DNA of 64,000 nt from Fulvia fulva (GCF_020509005.1 NC_063016.1:1612001-1676000), one strand, 5' to 3'. Numbered from the stretch's first letter, positions 1 to 12,563 are shown. Numbers and translations are program-made. The notes: a model not told the origin generated them from the letters alone.

Positions 1-28
1 GAGGAGACTATATAGCCTAAGTAGGAGT

Positions 29-300
29 GTTAAGAATATATAAGCCGTAGGTCAAGTATATAGGTATAGGTATATTATATAACTAGATTACGTAACTAGG
101 GTTTACTAGCCTATATATCACCGTACCGGCGTATATTTACTTAAACCCGCGGGTACGTACCTAGACCCCGCGCCCGCTAACTAATCCGACTAGCGGCTTA
201 GCGCCCGTATATAACTCTCGCGCCCTCCGCGCCTCTCTTAGATAGAATATCTATTCGACTTATATCTTACCTAACTACGTACTTATACCTACTTATAATA
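29..300 (+). repeat. Putative LTR at window start
   Basis: It starts TGTTAAGA directly after a purine-rich stretch, holds a TATA-like gtatataac near 208, and is followed by a pyrimidine-rich tract, an LTR-like arrangement upstream of the gag relic. No second copy was found in the window, so the end near 300 is a guess. Confidence 0.25.
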
Positions 301-1639
301 CTTCGAATAGATTATTACTTACGTATAGAGAGACACGAGAAGCTACATTTAAGAGATTATAGAGAAACCGCGATAGTATACGAGGAAGTACTAAGATTAG
401 GTGTCGTACTCGCTATATCGTACCTTAAAGTAGATTATAGCTAATATAGTAGTAATAGCGAGACAGACCGGTACCGGCGTACTAGGCGTAAGTATAGAGA
501 ATACCAATAGACGCGTTTATTATGCGTCCCTTAATAGATTATCCTTCTTTACCCTACTACCTAATCCGCTCGATAAAGATAGCGCGAACCCGGCGATATA
601 GACTTAAGGACGTAAAGAGGATATTATAAATCAGCTCCTCGACGAGAATAACTAGTACCGTAAGTAGTATAAGAAGGTGTTCGACTAACTTAAGGCGATT
701 AAGGAAGAGGAGGTCGAGATAGAGCTGAACTTAGCTAACCTATATAGGGCGGAGTTTATTAAGGATAAGATAGAAGATAAGGGTACTAAGGTACTAAGGA
801 AGAGGAGGGTCACTATCGACAACTTCTAGGAAGCCTTCGACTCGTTAAACGGGTTAAATATAGATAAGTTTAAGAAGACGGTTAATGACTATCCCTAGTA
901 GATCTATAAGATCCTCTATAATATCGAGTCCGATTACCGACGTACGTATTAGCTTAATACTACGCTCGATATAGCTAACCGTATTAACCTCCGTAAGGCG
1001 TAAGATACTAAGGACTAGATAGACCGACTCGAGGATATAATCGATACGGAACAAGCGACTAGACAGTCCCTAGAAGAGGAGGTTACGCGGCTAAAGGAGG
1101 AGATTACTAAGCGCGATAATACTATTATTATCGACCTAGACGAGCTTACGAGGGCTAAGGATCTAAAGAAGGTATATCGTATATAGTATAAGGTAGCGGA
1201 GAGTAAGCTAGTAGAGACTAAGACTAAGCTCGTAGTAGCCGAGAAGGGTATTACTAAGCTTAAGAAGTAAGAGGAGGACCGTAGCCGGTCTAAGGAAAAG
1301 TAAGACCTACTACCTTAGCGAACCGAGTCTAAAGAGTTACTAGAGCGTCGGTAGAATAGAGGTAAGCCTAATAAGAAGAAGTCGGACCCGCATTTATCGG
1401 ACTTATTAGACGACGAGGACGACGGTAACAAGGGCCGTAAGAATAGCCGTAAGGACGGTAGTTATAAGGGTAAGAAGAATCGCCCGAGTAGCGACTTAGA
1501 TAGTAACCCTATCTCCGTATATACGACTTACGACGCCGATATAACTACTAGTATTAAGTCCTCTAACGAGCTAAAGACCCCTACTAAGTTCGATCTAAAG
1601 AGCGATAATATTAAGTTCTAAGAGTAGTAGCGTACTACT

Positions 1640-2250
1640 AAAGCTAAGCTCTAAGCCTCTAAGTACCGTACCGTAAAGGACTCCCTTTAGAACGTCTAGA
1701 GCTAGTTAAAGAACGGTATATAGACCTATATCGACTTAAAGATCCCTAGTCTTACTAAGTCTACGGAAGGCACGACTACTTAGTATACTTCTATAGATAA
1801 GATAATAGAAGATCTAGCCCGGCGCTACGGTACCCGTAATACCTATACTAATGCTATAACTAAGCTTAATAGTCTATAGTAGGGTAATAAGGAGAAGTTC
1901 AGTGACTTCTACCTATCCTTCCGTAAGAACGCCGATATCGTTAACCTTAATAACGGCGCGAAGGAAAAGAAACTCGAGAAGGACTTCCTACTCCGTAAGT
2001 TAAACTCGCGCTACGACAACCGTATTATAAACGAGGACATAGTTAATATGACCCTTAAGCAAGTCGTATCTACGCTATATAACTACGAGGACAAGTTTAA
2101 GGCGTTCGACCTTAAGTACGGTAAGACTAGTAATAGTAATAAGACCTAAGGTAATAAGAAGACTACTAGTAACGACGATAAGAAGAATACGGCTTCGAGT
2201 AGTAGCGGTAATAACACTAACCCGAACGCTAAGACTAAGTAGGCTAATCG
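1640..2250 (+). pseudogene. gag relic of chromovirus G1
   Basis: Translation in the sense direction, ignoring stops, gives a retrotransposon capsid-like stretch around 1,850-2,120, including NKEKFSDFYLSFRKNAD and LLRKLNSRYD. These resemble the helical gag (Retrotrans_gag) region of fungal gypsy elements. An Asn/Ser/Gly-rich tail follows. Many in-frame TAG/TAA codons replace likely Gln or Trp codons, so it is dead. The upstream part (700-1,600) reads as charged, coiled-coil-like sequence and may be the gag N-terminus. Confidence 0.6.
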
Positions 2251-2689
2251 ACCTTAGGCATTTTAGTATATCTAACCTTTAGATACTACTTACGCCTAGG
2301 AATATATCGACTAGAATCGGTACTTAAAGTACGAATAAGAAGGTTACCGCCGTATTAATACCGATTAGTACCCCCTCCGAGATATCGCCCGCCGCCTATT
2401 TACGCTAGGCTATAACCTAAGTAATAACCACCGTAACGGTAGTAATAGCAGTAACGCTAATAATACCGGCGGCGCGGGAAACGCCTAGTCTACTCCGTAA
2501 GCGTAATACGTAGTAGACGGTACGAGTTAGAGTTACGAGAAAACGAGAAAAAGTATAAATATAAACATAGGCCTCCTAAGAGAGGTAAGGTTTTGAGTAT
2601 ATCGGTATACTCCCTACTAGCTATAAACTACTCTATAGATAAACACAATCCGGTAATAGCTTCTTATCTAGTTATGCTATATATAGTAA

Positions 2690-4660
2690 ATAGAAAGATC
2701 CCTACTTAACCTATTTATAATAATAGTACTAACTCTACGTACTTTAATATCGACTTTACGTATAAGAACAACCTTAATATAATATAGCTACCTAATCCGT
2801 TAGGGCTAATATTAGTAGATAGCCGACCTACTAGTAACCCTATTACTTATAGAATAACGGCATAGATTCAGATCGGTAACTACGTAGAGACTAGGTCTAG
2901 CTACTACGTATTACTAGAATATAATACAGTCCTCGGCCGTCCCTAGTACGACGAGTATTAACCTACGTTCTACTATACGTTAGGAACTATAACCCTATTT
3001 TTACTATATTATCGACAGAACTATATACTCGGAACTGAACTAGTATACGTATAGTCTATTAACAATAAGGGTATTATACTAATAGGCGTTCTTTAAACCG
3101 AGATACTAGTACTAGAGAGTTCGCGACCTTAAGCTCTATCTAATTACGTCAAACCCTACGTAGAGGATAAAGACGAACCTATAGTAGTATAGGAGACGTA
3201 TACGACGAAGGTAGTAATACGACATACCGTCGACATCTATAATAAACCGGAACCGTCTTATTACGTCCGCTAGCTACTACCTACCGATAGGGTTGAAATA
3301 CTTAAGCGCCTAGCGCGTCAAACAAAGAAAGAACTAAAGGTCGAGACTAAGCCGGAGATCGATATTAAGTCTATTAATATAGAATCACTTCGACGTATAA
3401 GCCGGAGGAAGGGCTATAAAGTATATATAATATAGATGTTTAATCCGAAAGAGGATCTTAATAAGTAAGTCGCGCGAGACCCGCTATCCGTATATATACT
3501 AAAGGCTTTTAGTATAAGAGCGAAGCTAGTACTAGGAGGTAGCGCGGCGATATTAGTAGATACTAATACTTAAGAAAAGATAGATAGATAGGAGAAGCCC
3601 CGGGGTAACTATACCTAGCGGTAACTTAACGCCTCTACTATATTAGCTAACGGCTATTAACGTTTTATAAACGGTAAGGACAAAGACTAGGATCCTATCT
3701 CTTTATTACTAGTAGAGTTTAGGGAAATAGCTAGGCTATTTAGCCGTAAGGAAGTAGATAAGGTCCTACCGCGACGGCCTAGCGTAGACTATATAATTAA
3801 GCTAAAGAATAGTTAGATACCGCTATTTCGAAGACTATACTCCTTCTCTATACGAGAGAACGAGGTGATTAAGAAGTAGATCGACGACTAACTTAAGAAA
3901 GGTTTTATTTAGAGAAGCGTGTTACTAGTAGTAGTATCTATACTAATAGTCAAAAAGCCTAGTAGAGGGCTACGAGTATACGTAGACTATAGAGCTCTAA
4001 ACGCGCTTACGACGAAGAGTCGCTACCTAATTCTACTATTTCAAGAGACCTTAGATTATATTACTAGCGCGTAATAGTTTACTAAGCTAGATGTTATCGC
4101 TACGTTTAATCGTATCCGTATTATAGTAGGAGACGAGTAGAAAACGGCCTTTACTACTAGATATAGACAGTTTAAGTACGTAGTTATACCCTTTAGACTA
4201 TATAATATACTAGGAACGTTTTAGTCATTTATAAACGACATACTAAGGGAGTTTCTAGATGACTTCGTGTTATATTACCTTAATAACGTACTTGTCTTTA
4301 GTAAGACAAGAGAAGAGTATATCTAATATATCCTAAAGGTTCTACGAAAGCTAGATACCGCCGGGCTCTAGTTAGATATTGATAAATACGAGTTCTTTAG
4401 ACATAAGACCACTTATCTAGGTGTTATTATTATAAATAAGGGTATTAAGATAGACCTAGCTAAGATTAAATACGTTAAGAATTAGCCTATACCCGCAAAT
4501 GTTACCGACATCTTGCCGTTTATAGGGTTTACTAACTTCTACCGTAGGTTTATTAAGGATTTTAGTAAGATCTACTTGCCTATAACGAAGCTTACGAGGA
4601 AGAATGTCCTAGATAACTAGTCTCTAGTATATTAATAGGCGTTCGAGGCATTAAAGCAAG
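2690..4660 (+). pseudogene. pol relic (protease, reverse transcriptase) of G1
   Basis: The RT palm of a Ty3/gypsy element is readable between about 3,900 and 4,330: VDYRALNA, then [10 protein letters not shown], then KTAFTTRYRQF, then a relic of the catalytic YxDD box as YYLNDVLVF (the first Asp has become Asn). Protease-like sequence lies upstream near 2,700-3,100. The frame is cut at 4,674 by the LINE and continues in the RNase H relic at 9,985. Multiple stops make it non-functional. Confidence 0.75.
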
Positions 4661-4674
4661 TATTTATCGATACG
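4661..4674. repeat. Target-site duplication of LINE copy 1, left
   Basis: tatttatcgatacg occurs here and again at 9,971-9,984, exactly flanking the LINE. A 14-bp duplication is in the usual range for target-primed reverse transcription. Confidence 0.9.
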
Positions 4675-5759
4675 GGTCGACGACGAGAATCACCTGTACG
4701 TAGTGTCGGCTACGAACCTCTCGTCTAGCTACGAGAGAGCCAAGTATTCTCACGCTAGAGCGTCGTGGGCGCGACGGGCGCGTAACGTAGGCGAAGCCGC
4801 GGCGAATAGAGGACTACTAGCAAAACGGGTATGAAAACTATCCGACGAGCGTGTACTCGTGTCGGGAGCGAGTCCCTCTTCTTTCTACGTGTAAGAAGGG
4901 CGCGGAACCGTAGCCTATACGCTCGATAGGACACCTCTAGTATAAGTGCAGAATTTTCACCTCCGGAGACCGTAAACCGAGCGGGCTGAGCGACGAACAT
5001 TAGACGAGCGGACTACAGAACAACAACTGAGCGGACTATATAACGGCGTCGAGCGGACTACGAAACAATCTAGTGTTTGCTAGCGGGCAATGCGGTGGGT
5101 AGGTAGACACGCGACGAAGCCTATAAGGGCCTATTAAACACCCGGTATAGGAACGAGGGTTTTGCCTAAGGCACTACCTATCCCGCTACACAACGCACCT
5201 AGTCTGATATAGTAGATTGCGACGAGGAAAAGACGATAGCCTGAGCAAGGAAAAGACGGCTGTTAGGACGGGGAAAAGACGTATAATATAAGTGGATTAG
5301 TTCTATAATCGGGGAGGATCGAGGGCAGGGCGATAAGGAACTTCATATTGGTTAGTAGGTAGAAACGCAAGGAGTACGCTGCCCGGCGTAGTGTGTGCCC
5401 CGAGCAAACCTACGAGGTATAGACGGCCGCTTTCTAGAGATAGGCTACGGTAACGCGAAGGGCGTCAAAACCTAGGGCGTAGTATATACTAGCAGCGACG
5501 GCTAACACTGTCTATATAGCCCGAGAGGACGGATGCGTATGTCGGTCAATAGAGAGCACTAAAGGGCTTAGGCCTATAGAGGTGGATATTGGCTTAAGGT
5601 ATAAACAGGGAGGGAGGGCGTAGAGGGAAGCTTTTGCTCCGGGCTAACCTCTCGAAACGAGGCTACACGGTGGTACTAGATGAGTAGGAAAGCGCGGTTA
5701 AGACTTGTCACCTTATCTCGTAGCTAGCTTACTAAATACGATTCCTTCCTTGCCACGAC

Positions 5760-6480
5760 ATGCCTAAGGAGTTTGACCTAACCAACTAGGGTCACCTACG
5801 CGCTCTCTAAGAGGACAACCCGGTCACTCTTAACTCTCTAATCCAGAAGGCGACTTGGCTCTATAGGAAATGGCCAGAAGGCAAGAAGGCCTCGGCGCTA
5901 ATAGTATGGCTACAAGACGCGAAAGCGGCGGATCTAGCGATAGAACAAGGCCTGGTCTAGCAATATAGCCTCAAGATAGTAGAAAAGCACTCCTTATCCT
6001 TTCGTGTCCTCTAATACTTCAAATGCTAACAGTATGGACACCAAACCTACACGTGCACAAACAAGTAGGCCTACTCGAACTGTGTAGGAGACTATATGTC
6101 TAGGGACTATACATCGACTACGAGACGGTACGCGAACTGTCCGGGGCACTACCTATCGTATAGTACGGAATGCCCACAGCGGAAACTAGCGAAAAACAAG
6201 GCAATCACAAACAGAACCGTCGCCCTAAGATTCTACGGCGACCGTGAGGCTAGCCTATACCGGAACTAACTAGCGGCGGTCGGGCATAAGCGCCCTAGGG
6301 CCGAGAACGATATAAAGGATACGTAGCCTAGGGCGTACGGGAGGCCACGTGCTCTACTAGCTACGGCGAGGGAATCTAACTAGGCCCGGCTCCCCTTTAG
6401 TACACAGCCGATAGGCGTAGACTAGGACGTATAGGGTAGTAGGACACAGGACGATATAGAGGAAATGATTGTCGATGCCG
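5760..6480 (+). pseudogene. LINE ORF1 relic with zinc knuckles
   Basis: The frame starts at an ATG at 5,760 and is broken by several stops. Around 6,018-6,170 it keeps three Cys/His knuckles of the CX2CX4HX4C type: one reads FKCQQYGHQTYTC, the next ANCPGHYLSYSTEC, and a third between them has lost cysteines (C to Y, as RIP causes). LINE ORF1 proteins of this type bind element RNA as nucleic-acid chaperones. The true N-terminus may lie upstream. Confidence 0.7.
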
Positions 6481-6489
6481 ATGACTAGC

Positions 6490-9400
6490 CTCGACACGCT
6501 TAGTATCATCTAGTATAACGTCAACTATAGCAAGGATATAGTCTAGAACCATTTCCTACACGAGGCGGACCCGCGCGTCTACTACGTCCTTACAATCTAG
6601 GAGCTATAGATTAACCCGCACTATAAGAGACTAACGACCTATAAGTTACTAGGCTACACGACATACCTACGAGGCGACGGTAGACCCCGTACGTGCTTCT
6701 ATATCAGTAAGGACATACTAGAATCCGACTAGGAGGTAGTGTACTACGTAGACGAAGAAGGCGGGGGCGATATTACCTCCCTCTACGTAGGTAGCACCTA
6801 GATACACAACCTATATATACAACCGCTAGCCTCGAGGTCTAGCCGCGACCTAGGGGTCTGCAGACACCTAGACAGTGCGCTTAAGAGACAAGGGTGCCAC
6901 ATCGTAGTAGGAGACTTTAACATACACCACCCTTCCTAGGAAAGCCTTATATAGCCGCACCCTATAGCCGACGGGGTACTCGACTTAATAGCGAGCAACG
7001 CAATTGCCCTTAATACCCCGAAGGACCTAGGTACCTAGAAGAGAGGGGGACTCTAAGGCACAATCGACCTCTCCTAGATCTTAGATAGCTACTACTATAC
7101 GGTAACCTACTATAGGATCGAACATAAACTCGAGGCGTCGTTAGACTATATGCTAGTCAGGACCTCTATTACGACATAGATATAACGTACACTAGCGAGA
7201 ACCCCTAAGCTAAACTAGGGAAAGGCCTACTAGGCCAATATCTAGGCGTACCTCGATGACTCTAAGAGGCTAGTCTAGATCGCGTAGTAGTAATACAACA
7301 GTAAAGACGAGATAGACGAAGCAGTCTAGGGGTTAATAGACGAAATAAGAAAAGCGACCTCACTTTACGTTCCGCTTGCCTAACTAACGACATAGTCTAA
7401 ACTATACTAGACGCCGGAGTGCACTACGGTAGTAAGAGAAGTAAGGAGAGCCCGCCGGGTGTGGACGAGCAGCTATAGCGAGGAGGCCTAGAACGTATAT
7501 AGGGAGGCATACTAATAGAAGAAAGCTATAATACGGAGGGAGAAAGCAGTCGGCTAGAGGGCTATAGTAGAAGAAATCGCCGGTAAGCTAGAGAGGATGT
7601 GGAAGCTAGCGAAATGGGCCCGACAGGACCCTATATAGGGCCCCTCCTTCTCTATCCTAGCGCTACAATCGCCTAGTGGCCCGGTTAGCGACCCCGAGGC
7701 TAAGGCGCGTCTACTAGCTAGCAAGTTCTTCCTACCCCTAGTCGAGGCTAATCTAAGCGACATAAACAGCTCTACTCCCCTAGCCCCTAGTATCGCGGTC
7801 TAATAGGAGGTGTCCGAGGGAGAAGTTACCGCTATACTAAGGAAGTTGCCGGCGAAGAAAGCCCCGGGGCCGGATAGGATCCTAAACGAGCTACTAAAGA
7901 AGTGTAGAGATCAACTAGCCCTAGCAGTTATAGCGATCTTTAACGCCTACCTACAGACCGGATACTACCCGATAGCTTTTAAACAATCGACGACAGTGGT
8001 CCTACGCAAGCCGTAGAAGGAAGACTATACGTAGGTGAAGTCGTACCGCCCAATTACGCTCCTTAACACTCTTAGGAAGGCGCTTAAGAAGCTAGTTATA
8101 ACGAGACTCTCCGAGGCGGTAGAGGAACACTCCCTACTCCCGGATACCTAGATAGGTGCGCGCCTATAGCGATCGACGCTATCCGCGATAGAACTTATCA
8201 CCTCTTAGGTAAAGGCTATCTAGTATAAGAATAGGGACAAGGTGGCTTCCTTACTTAGCCTAGACATATCGGGAGCCTTCGACTACGTGTTATACCCGCG
8301 GCTTCTCTATATCCTAAGGTCGAAAGGACTCCCTAAGTGGCTTGTCAACTTCGTACGGTCCTACCTCCAAAACCGCAGTACGTCGATCCTAGTCGGCTAG
8401 TACAGAAGCCTATTTCAAGCAGTCTATACTAGAATCCCGTAAGGCTTAACGCTAGTACCTATTCTGTTCCTCTTCTTTATAGCGACGCTACTCCTAGCCC
8501 TAGAATCCTAGAACACCGCTACGAGCGGCTTCGTAGACGGCATAAACATCCTAGCGTGGTCTTCCTCGACTAAGGAGAACTGTAGGCTACTAGAAGAGAA
8601 GCACAAGATCTACGAGGACTAGGCTAGGAGGCACGGGGCTCGGTTTGCCCTAGAAAAGTACAATCTGATACACTTTACGCGCCGGCTACGGTTCCACAAT
8701 ATACAAGCTTCTATCTAGATATAGGGGCATACGACTAACCCGGCAAATTAGCTCAGGATCCTCGGACTATAGGTAGACCCGGCGCTACGGTAGAGGAAGT
8801 ACGTATAGGTAATATTACGGAAAGCTGAACAGAATATAGCATTATACTAGAGGCTCACTACGTCTATATAGGGGGCGGACTTCCGGCAGTCACGACTTCT
8901 ATATACGGCTATTATACGGCCAGTCCTTACCTATAGTAGCTAAGTGTAGTCCTTAGGCGAGAGGGCCTGCCTATCGAAGGGACTCGTCGCGCCGCTAGCG
9001 AAGATCTAAAACCAATACCTAAGGAAGGTCACCGGGGTATATAAGTCGATACTAACGAGGATACTTAAGCACGAGACCGCTATACCGCCGATCGACCTAT
9101 ATATCTAGGGACTACGGACCTCCTACTTAGGCAAGTCGGCACAGTACCTAGTATAGAAGGTCATCGCTAGTGTAGTCGTAAGGGCCCGCGAATTAGTACT
9201 AGCGTATAAGGGCATTCGACCCGGAAACGAGCCGAACTACCGGGCAAGGGACGAATAGCTAGCAATATAATAGGAAGGTAAGAAATCGTTTATAGAGCAA
9301 CTATAGAAAGAGAGGTAGAACAACTAGGTTGTAGGGCATAGTAGACGCCCTTAGCTAGCGGGACAACCTAAGGAATAGTTAGCTACAAAATCCGCGGTTA

Positions 9401-9792
9401 AGCACCCCCCGAAGCTTATCTACTACCGCCTTACGAGGGCATAGAGTAGTATAGCAACCCAACTACGAAGCGAACACATCGGCCTCTAGGGGTACCTATT
9501 ATAGAGGAAGGTTCTAGGATACACGAATACTAGCTACCCCTGCGGCTATCGCTCCTAGAACGTACGGTACGTACTCCTCGTCTGTCCGAGGTGGTCGCTA
9601 GGAAGGGGGGAGTAGATAGCAAAGGCGAGGAACCGGACGATTAGGGCACTTCTTAACAACGCTAACGACCTACGGCGTATTACGAACTGGATACTAGAGA
9701 AGGGCTGGCTAGAACAGTACCGCCTAGTAGGAGCAGTGTAGGAAGAGAGGACACGACGTAGCGCGACGAGACCGGCTAGGAGCGGGGGCTAA
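6490..9792 (+). pseudogene. LINE ORF2 relic (endonuclease, reverse transcriptase)
   Basis: From about 6,490 to 7,190 the translation resembles the exonuclease-endonuclease-phosphatase domain of LINE ORF2, including VVGDFNIHHPS and GTIDLSQI. From 7,810 it is a LINE reverse transcriptase: LPAKKAPGPDRILNELLK, YRPITLLNTL, LSLDISGAFDYV, and a decayed FVDG in place of the catalytic FADD-type box near 8,530. A C-terminal Cys motif (YPCGYRSQ, then VCPRW) lies near 9,535-9,600. A TAA near 9,790 ends the frame. Stops are scattered throughout. Confidence 0.8.
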
Positions 9793-9955
9793 CGGGGTAG
9801 TAACATAGACTACGTACGTTTAGAGGGAAAGCTAATCTAGACAAGGAGTAGTCGGGGGCGGGAAGGGTTTTCACCTATTCGGGTTTCCCTTTGTATATAA
9901 CAATAGATATATACCTATATAGGCCGGATAGGGTCCTAGAACAGGGGAATGACAA

Positions 9956-9970
9956 ATCTATCTATCTATC
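9956..9970 (+). repeat. Tetranucleotide (atct) tail of LINE copy 1
   Basis: A short run of atct units closes the LINE directly before the right target-site duplication. Copy 2 ends in the same way at 25,234-25,244, so simple-repeat tailing is a family trait rather than a poly(A) tail. Confidence 0.85.
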
Positions 9971-9984
9971 TATTTATCGATACG
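9971..9984. repeat. Target-site duplication of LINE copy 1, right
   Basis: Second copy of tatttatcgatacg (first at 4,661-4,674). G1 resumes right after it. Confidence 0.9.
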
Positions 9985-11430
9985 CCTACCTTAGAACTCT
10001 TCTACCTAGGGCGAGAGACTATTCTAGAAACAGATTCCTTAGATTACGTAATAGTAGTAGTACTCTTATAACGTAACGAGCAAGGAGTATTATATCCTAT
10101 CGCTTATATATCTTAGAAGATAGATCCCTAGTAATATAACTACGATATCTACGATAAGGAGCTCCTAGCTATTAGATAAGCTTTTAAGGAATAGCGACTA
10201 GAGCTAACTATTAACGAATACGGTACCGACGATTATAAGAATCTACTAGACCCGGAACCTAAGGACAAGCCGACGCTTATATACTCCGATTATAAGAACC
10301 TCGAATAGTCTATAAGTACGAAGTAAGTGAACCGTAGACAAGCTCGCTAGGCCGAGTTTCTCTCGTAGTTCTTCTTTAAGATCGTCTATAGGCTAGGAGT
10401 TTAAGGTACTAAGCTAGATAGCTTAACCCGACGTTTATAGGACTTACTAAAGCCTAGAGACCTAGATAACCTACGAAACTAACAGTAGTATTAGGTATTA
10501 CTATACCTAGATCGTATCCTAAACCTATCGTCTTCTAGAGTATTATCGGTATATAATAATAACGTTATAACTCCGCTTACGACCGCTATTTAAGGACTCT
10601 ATACGTAACTAGAGGCTAAGGAAGCCGTTTAATAGCTAGAACGAGATGAACTATATACCTTACTAAGGAAGTACCGTATCGATAACCGTTATATAGTCCT
10701 AGTCGGAGGTATAATATATATTAACGATAGTAGATAGCCTTAGTATAAGTAGTCTAAGCTAAGTACGTAAACTAGACTTATATACCTATACTACGGTACG
10801 TCGAAGGCGACGAAGTATAGGTAAGCACTAAGAACTAGACGATAGAGAGACCTTCTCGTAAAATAGACGTAAAGTAGTCTAGACCGTACGTAATTACGGA
10901 GGTACTACCGGGCAATACTTATAAAGTAGAGCTCCTATCTACTTTAAATATCGATAATCGCTTCTACTTATACCTTCTTATACTAGTTTATCCGCCGGTT
11001 ATAGGATAGATATAAACTATACTACTGCCGATCCGAATTATTAACGATAAACAATACGAAACCGATCCCGCCGAACCCGATTAATAGGAAGTTAAGCAAA
11101 TTCTAGACTATAAGAGGAGATAGCCGCGAGGACTAATACCGGTAGGAGGTAAGTAGCTATATTAGGAATACTTAGTGAAATAAATTAGATATAATAAGCT
11201 ATCCTATAAAGCTACGGACTAGTAATACCGAGGGCCTAACGTTACTACTATAGATAGAGGGGGTAGTTATAATAGAGTATACGCGATTATATAGGAATTA
11301 GCTTATTTACTCTAGCGTACGAGCTAAGGGGATATGTCGCGATCCGAGCGTATATATAGGTAATAGCCTATTATTATTAAAGCTTAAGGCTACGTACGCT
11401 AAGAATTAGGTAACTAATTAGTTACCTATA
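9985..11430 (+). mobile_element. Chromovirus G1, 3' part (RNase H, integrase remnant, chromodomain)
   Basis: Continuation of the pol frame interrupted at 4,674. RNase H is recognisable at 10,010-10,420 (ETDSLDYVI, then [13 protein letters not shown]). The region after it is too short for a whole integrase: after RNase H and the start of the zinc-binding region (to about 10,800) the sequence goes almost straight to the post-integrase C-terminal region (near 10,930-11,040) and a chromodomain-like stretch (about 11,060-11,240, with LDYKRRQPRGLIPVGG and EYLVK). A polypurine tract (agataggggg-like, 11,262-11,272) marks the expected 3' LTR start. The rest up to 11,430 would be LTR or flank, with no second copy to confirm it. 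Confidence 0.75.
11407..11428. repeat. 22-bp perfect palindrome beside the pogo element
   Basis: taggtaactaa followed by its exact reverse complement ttagttaccta. It ends two bases before the left inverted repeat of the pogo/Fot1 derivative. Its role is unknown; it may be part of the target sequence. Confidence 0.8.
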
Positions 11431-11490
11431 ACGTGCTTTACTACCGAGCGGGCTATACTACCGAGCGGGCTACTTTTACTAAGAACTATA
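11431..11490 (+). repeat. Left terminal inverted repeat of the pogo element
   Basis: Begins acgtgctttactaccgagcg and contains ctaccgagcgggct twice in tandem. It pairs with 12,504-12,563 with three mismatches, two of them in a likely RIP-altered site. A subterminal tandem motif like this is typical of transposase binding sites; that role is inferred. Confidence 0.85.
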
Positions 11491-12503
11491 CCACTTCTAT
11501 AGATATAGCTATATAACTACTATTATAGCGTATATTGTCTTTAAACGAGGCTAAACTGACCTTAGCTATCTAGGCTACGAAACGCGACGCGACAATCACG
11601 AATCGACTTACGATAAAGGTATACGACGCGTCTCGAACTACACTAGAGTATCGATTGAATAGACGACCTCCTTAGGGTGACTACGAGCCTAATTCGAAGA
11701 AGCTTATAGAGCTAGAAGAGAGGGTGATACTTAAGTATATACTCGAGCTAGATCTTAGAGGTTTCCCGCTATTAAAGGCTAGTATACGAGTAATAGCCGA
11801 TTTATTACTATAAGAGAAGGGTCTTAAGCCCGCTAGTCTTAATTAGACAGACAGGTTTATTAGGTAGCATCGTAAGCTAAAGGTTCGTATAACACGTAGA
11901 TACGATCGTTAGCGAGCCCTAATAGAAGATCTAGACGTTATCGAGAAGTAGTTCTTACTTATACGTAATATAAAGGAGAAGTATAGCATCCTTAACTAGG
12001 ACACCTATAACTTTGACGAGACAGGGTTTATAATAGGTGTTATTACGTCTTAGAGCGTCGTTACGGGTTCAGAAAGGCGTAGTAGAAAGAGAAAGGTCGT
12101 TTAACAGGGCAATAGAGAGGGAGTAGAGAGATAGCGTATTAGATAGCTCTTATACGAAGTAAGATTAGTAAGCTACGTAAGTCTAACGAGGCCCTTATAT
12201 AGCGTAAAGTACGAAAGCGCAAGTACATTCAGTCTAGAGGGTCTCTAACCTTCGATAAGGCGTCGTAATTAATACCTCTAGAGGATACTAGGAGGTAGGA
12301 AGTGAGTAGAGAGTCGCTAGATAGTGTTCGGCTAGTACTAAGGCTACGACGCTATAAGCGATATAGCGAGTCGGGGCATAACGTACGTACCTATTAAGTA
12401 GACTCGCTAGATAGCGAAGAATCTAAAGAGGAATTGTCCTCCTAGTAACGATTCTATAGGATGTCGTCGTGTTAAGATACCGTCGTAATTAAAGTAGAAG
12501 TAG

Positions 12504-12563
12504 TATAGTCCTTAGTAAAAGTAGCCCGCTCGGTAGTATAGCCTACTCGGTAGTAAAGCACGT
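12504..12563 (-). repeat. Right terminal inverted repeat of the pogo element
   Basis: Reverse complement of 11,431-11,490 (57/60). Followed by ta at 12,564-12,565, matching the ta at 11,429-11,430. Confidence 0.85.

Larger units (their letters stand above)
1..4674 (+). mobile_element. Ty3/gypsy chromovirus relic (element G1), 5' part
   Basis: Left part of a degenerate LTR retrotransposon. Conceptual translation through many stops shows gag-like sequence (about 1,640-2,150), then protease and reverse transcriptase (about 2,700-4,660). Its right part resumes at 9,985 after a LINE insertion. Stops are nearly all TAG/TAA and TA dinucleotides dominate, as expected after RIP. The left end is uncertain: a purine run (18-28, taagtaggag) followed by TGTTAAGA at 29 could be a PPT/LTR junction of this or another element. 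No matching second LTR was found in the window, so the element boundary is open. It cannot encode functional protein. Confidence 0.8.
4675..9970 (+). mobile_element. Tad1-like LINE, copy 1 (about 5.3 kb)
   Basis: Non-LTR retrotransposon inserted in the chromovirus. It has a long 5' region (4,675-5,750), an ORF1 with zinc knuckles, an ORF2 with apurinic endonuclease and reverse transcriptase, a C-terminal Cys motif, a short 3' UTR, and a tail of (atct) repeats at about 9,956-9,970. It is flanked by a perfect 14-bp target-site duplication. It is less mutated than copy 2: many CA and TG dinucleotides survive here that are TA in copy 2. Assignment to the Tad1/I group rests on the ORF1 zinc knuckles and domain order; the exact clade is inferred. 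Confidence 0.9.
11431..12563 (+). mobile_element. pogo/Fot1-type DNA transposon, internally deleted
   Basis: An element of 1,133 bp with terminal inverted repeats of about 60 bp (57 of 60 matching), flanked by TA on both sides as expected for Tc1/mariner-pogo. The sense translation starts with an N-terminal helix-turn-helix (SLNEAKLTLAIQATKRD, then RTTLEYRLNRRPP) and continues through the DNA-binding region into the start of the DDE domain, YNFDETGFIIGVI and VVTGSERRSRKRK. After about 12,120 it jumps to a basic C-terminal tail, so most of the catalytic domain is missing. Full-length relatives are near 1.9 kb (family knowledge). Stops also break the frame. Confidence 0.85.

Noticed and set aside
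11407..11428. Palindrome as transcription terminator
   Set aside because: Fungal nuclear genes do not use hairpin terminators, and there is no gene around it.
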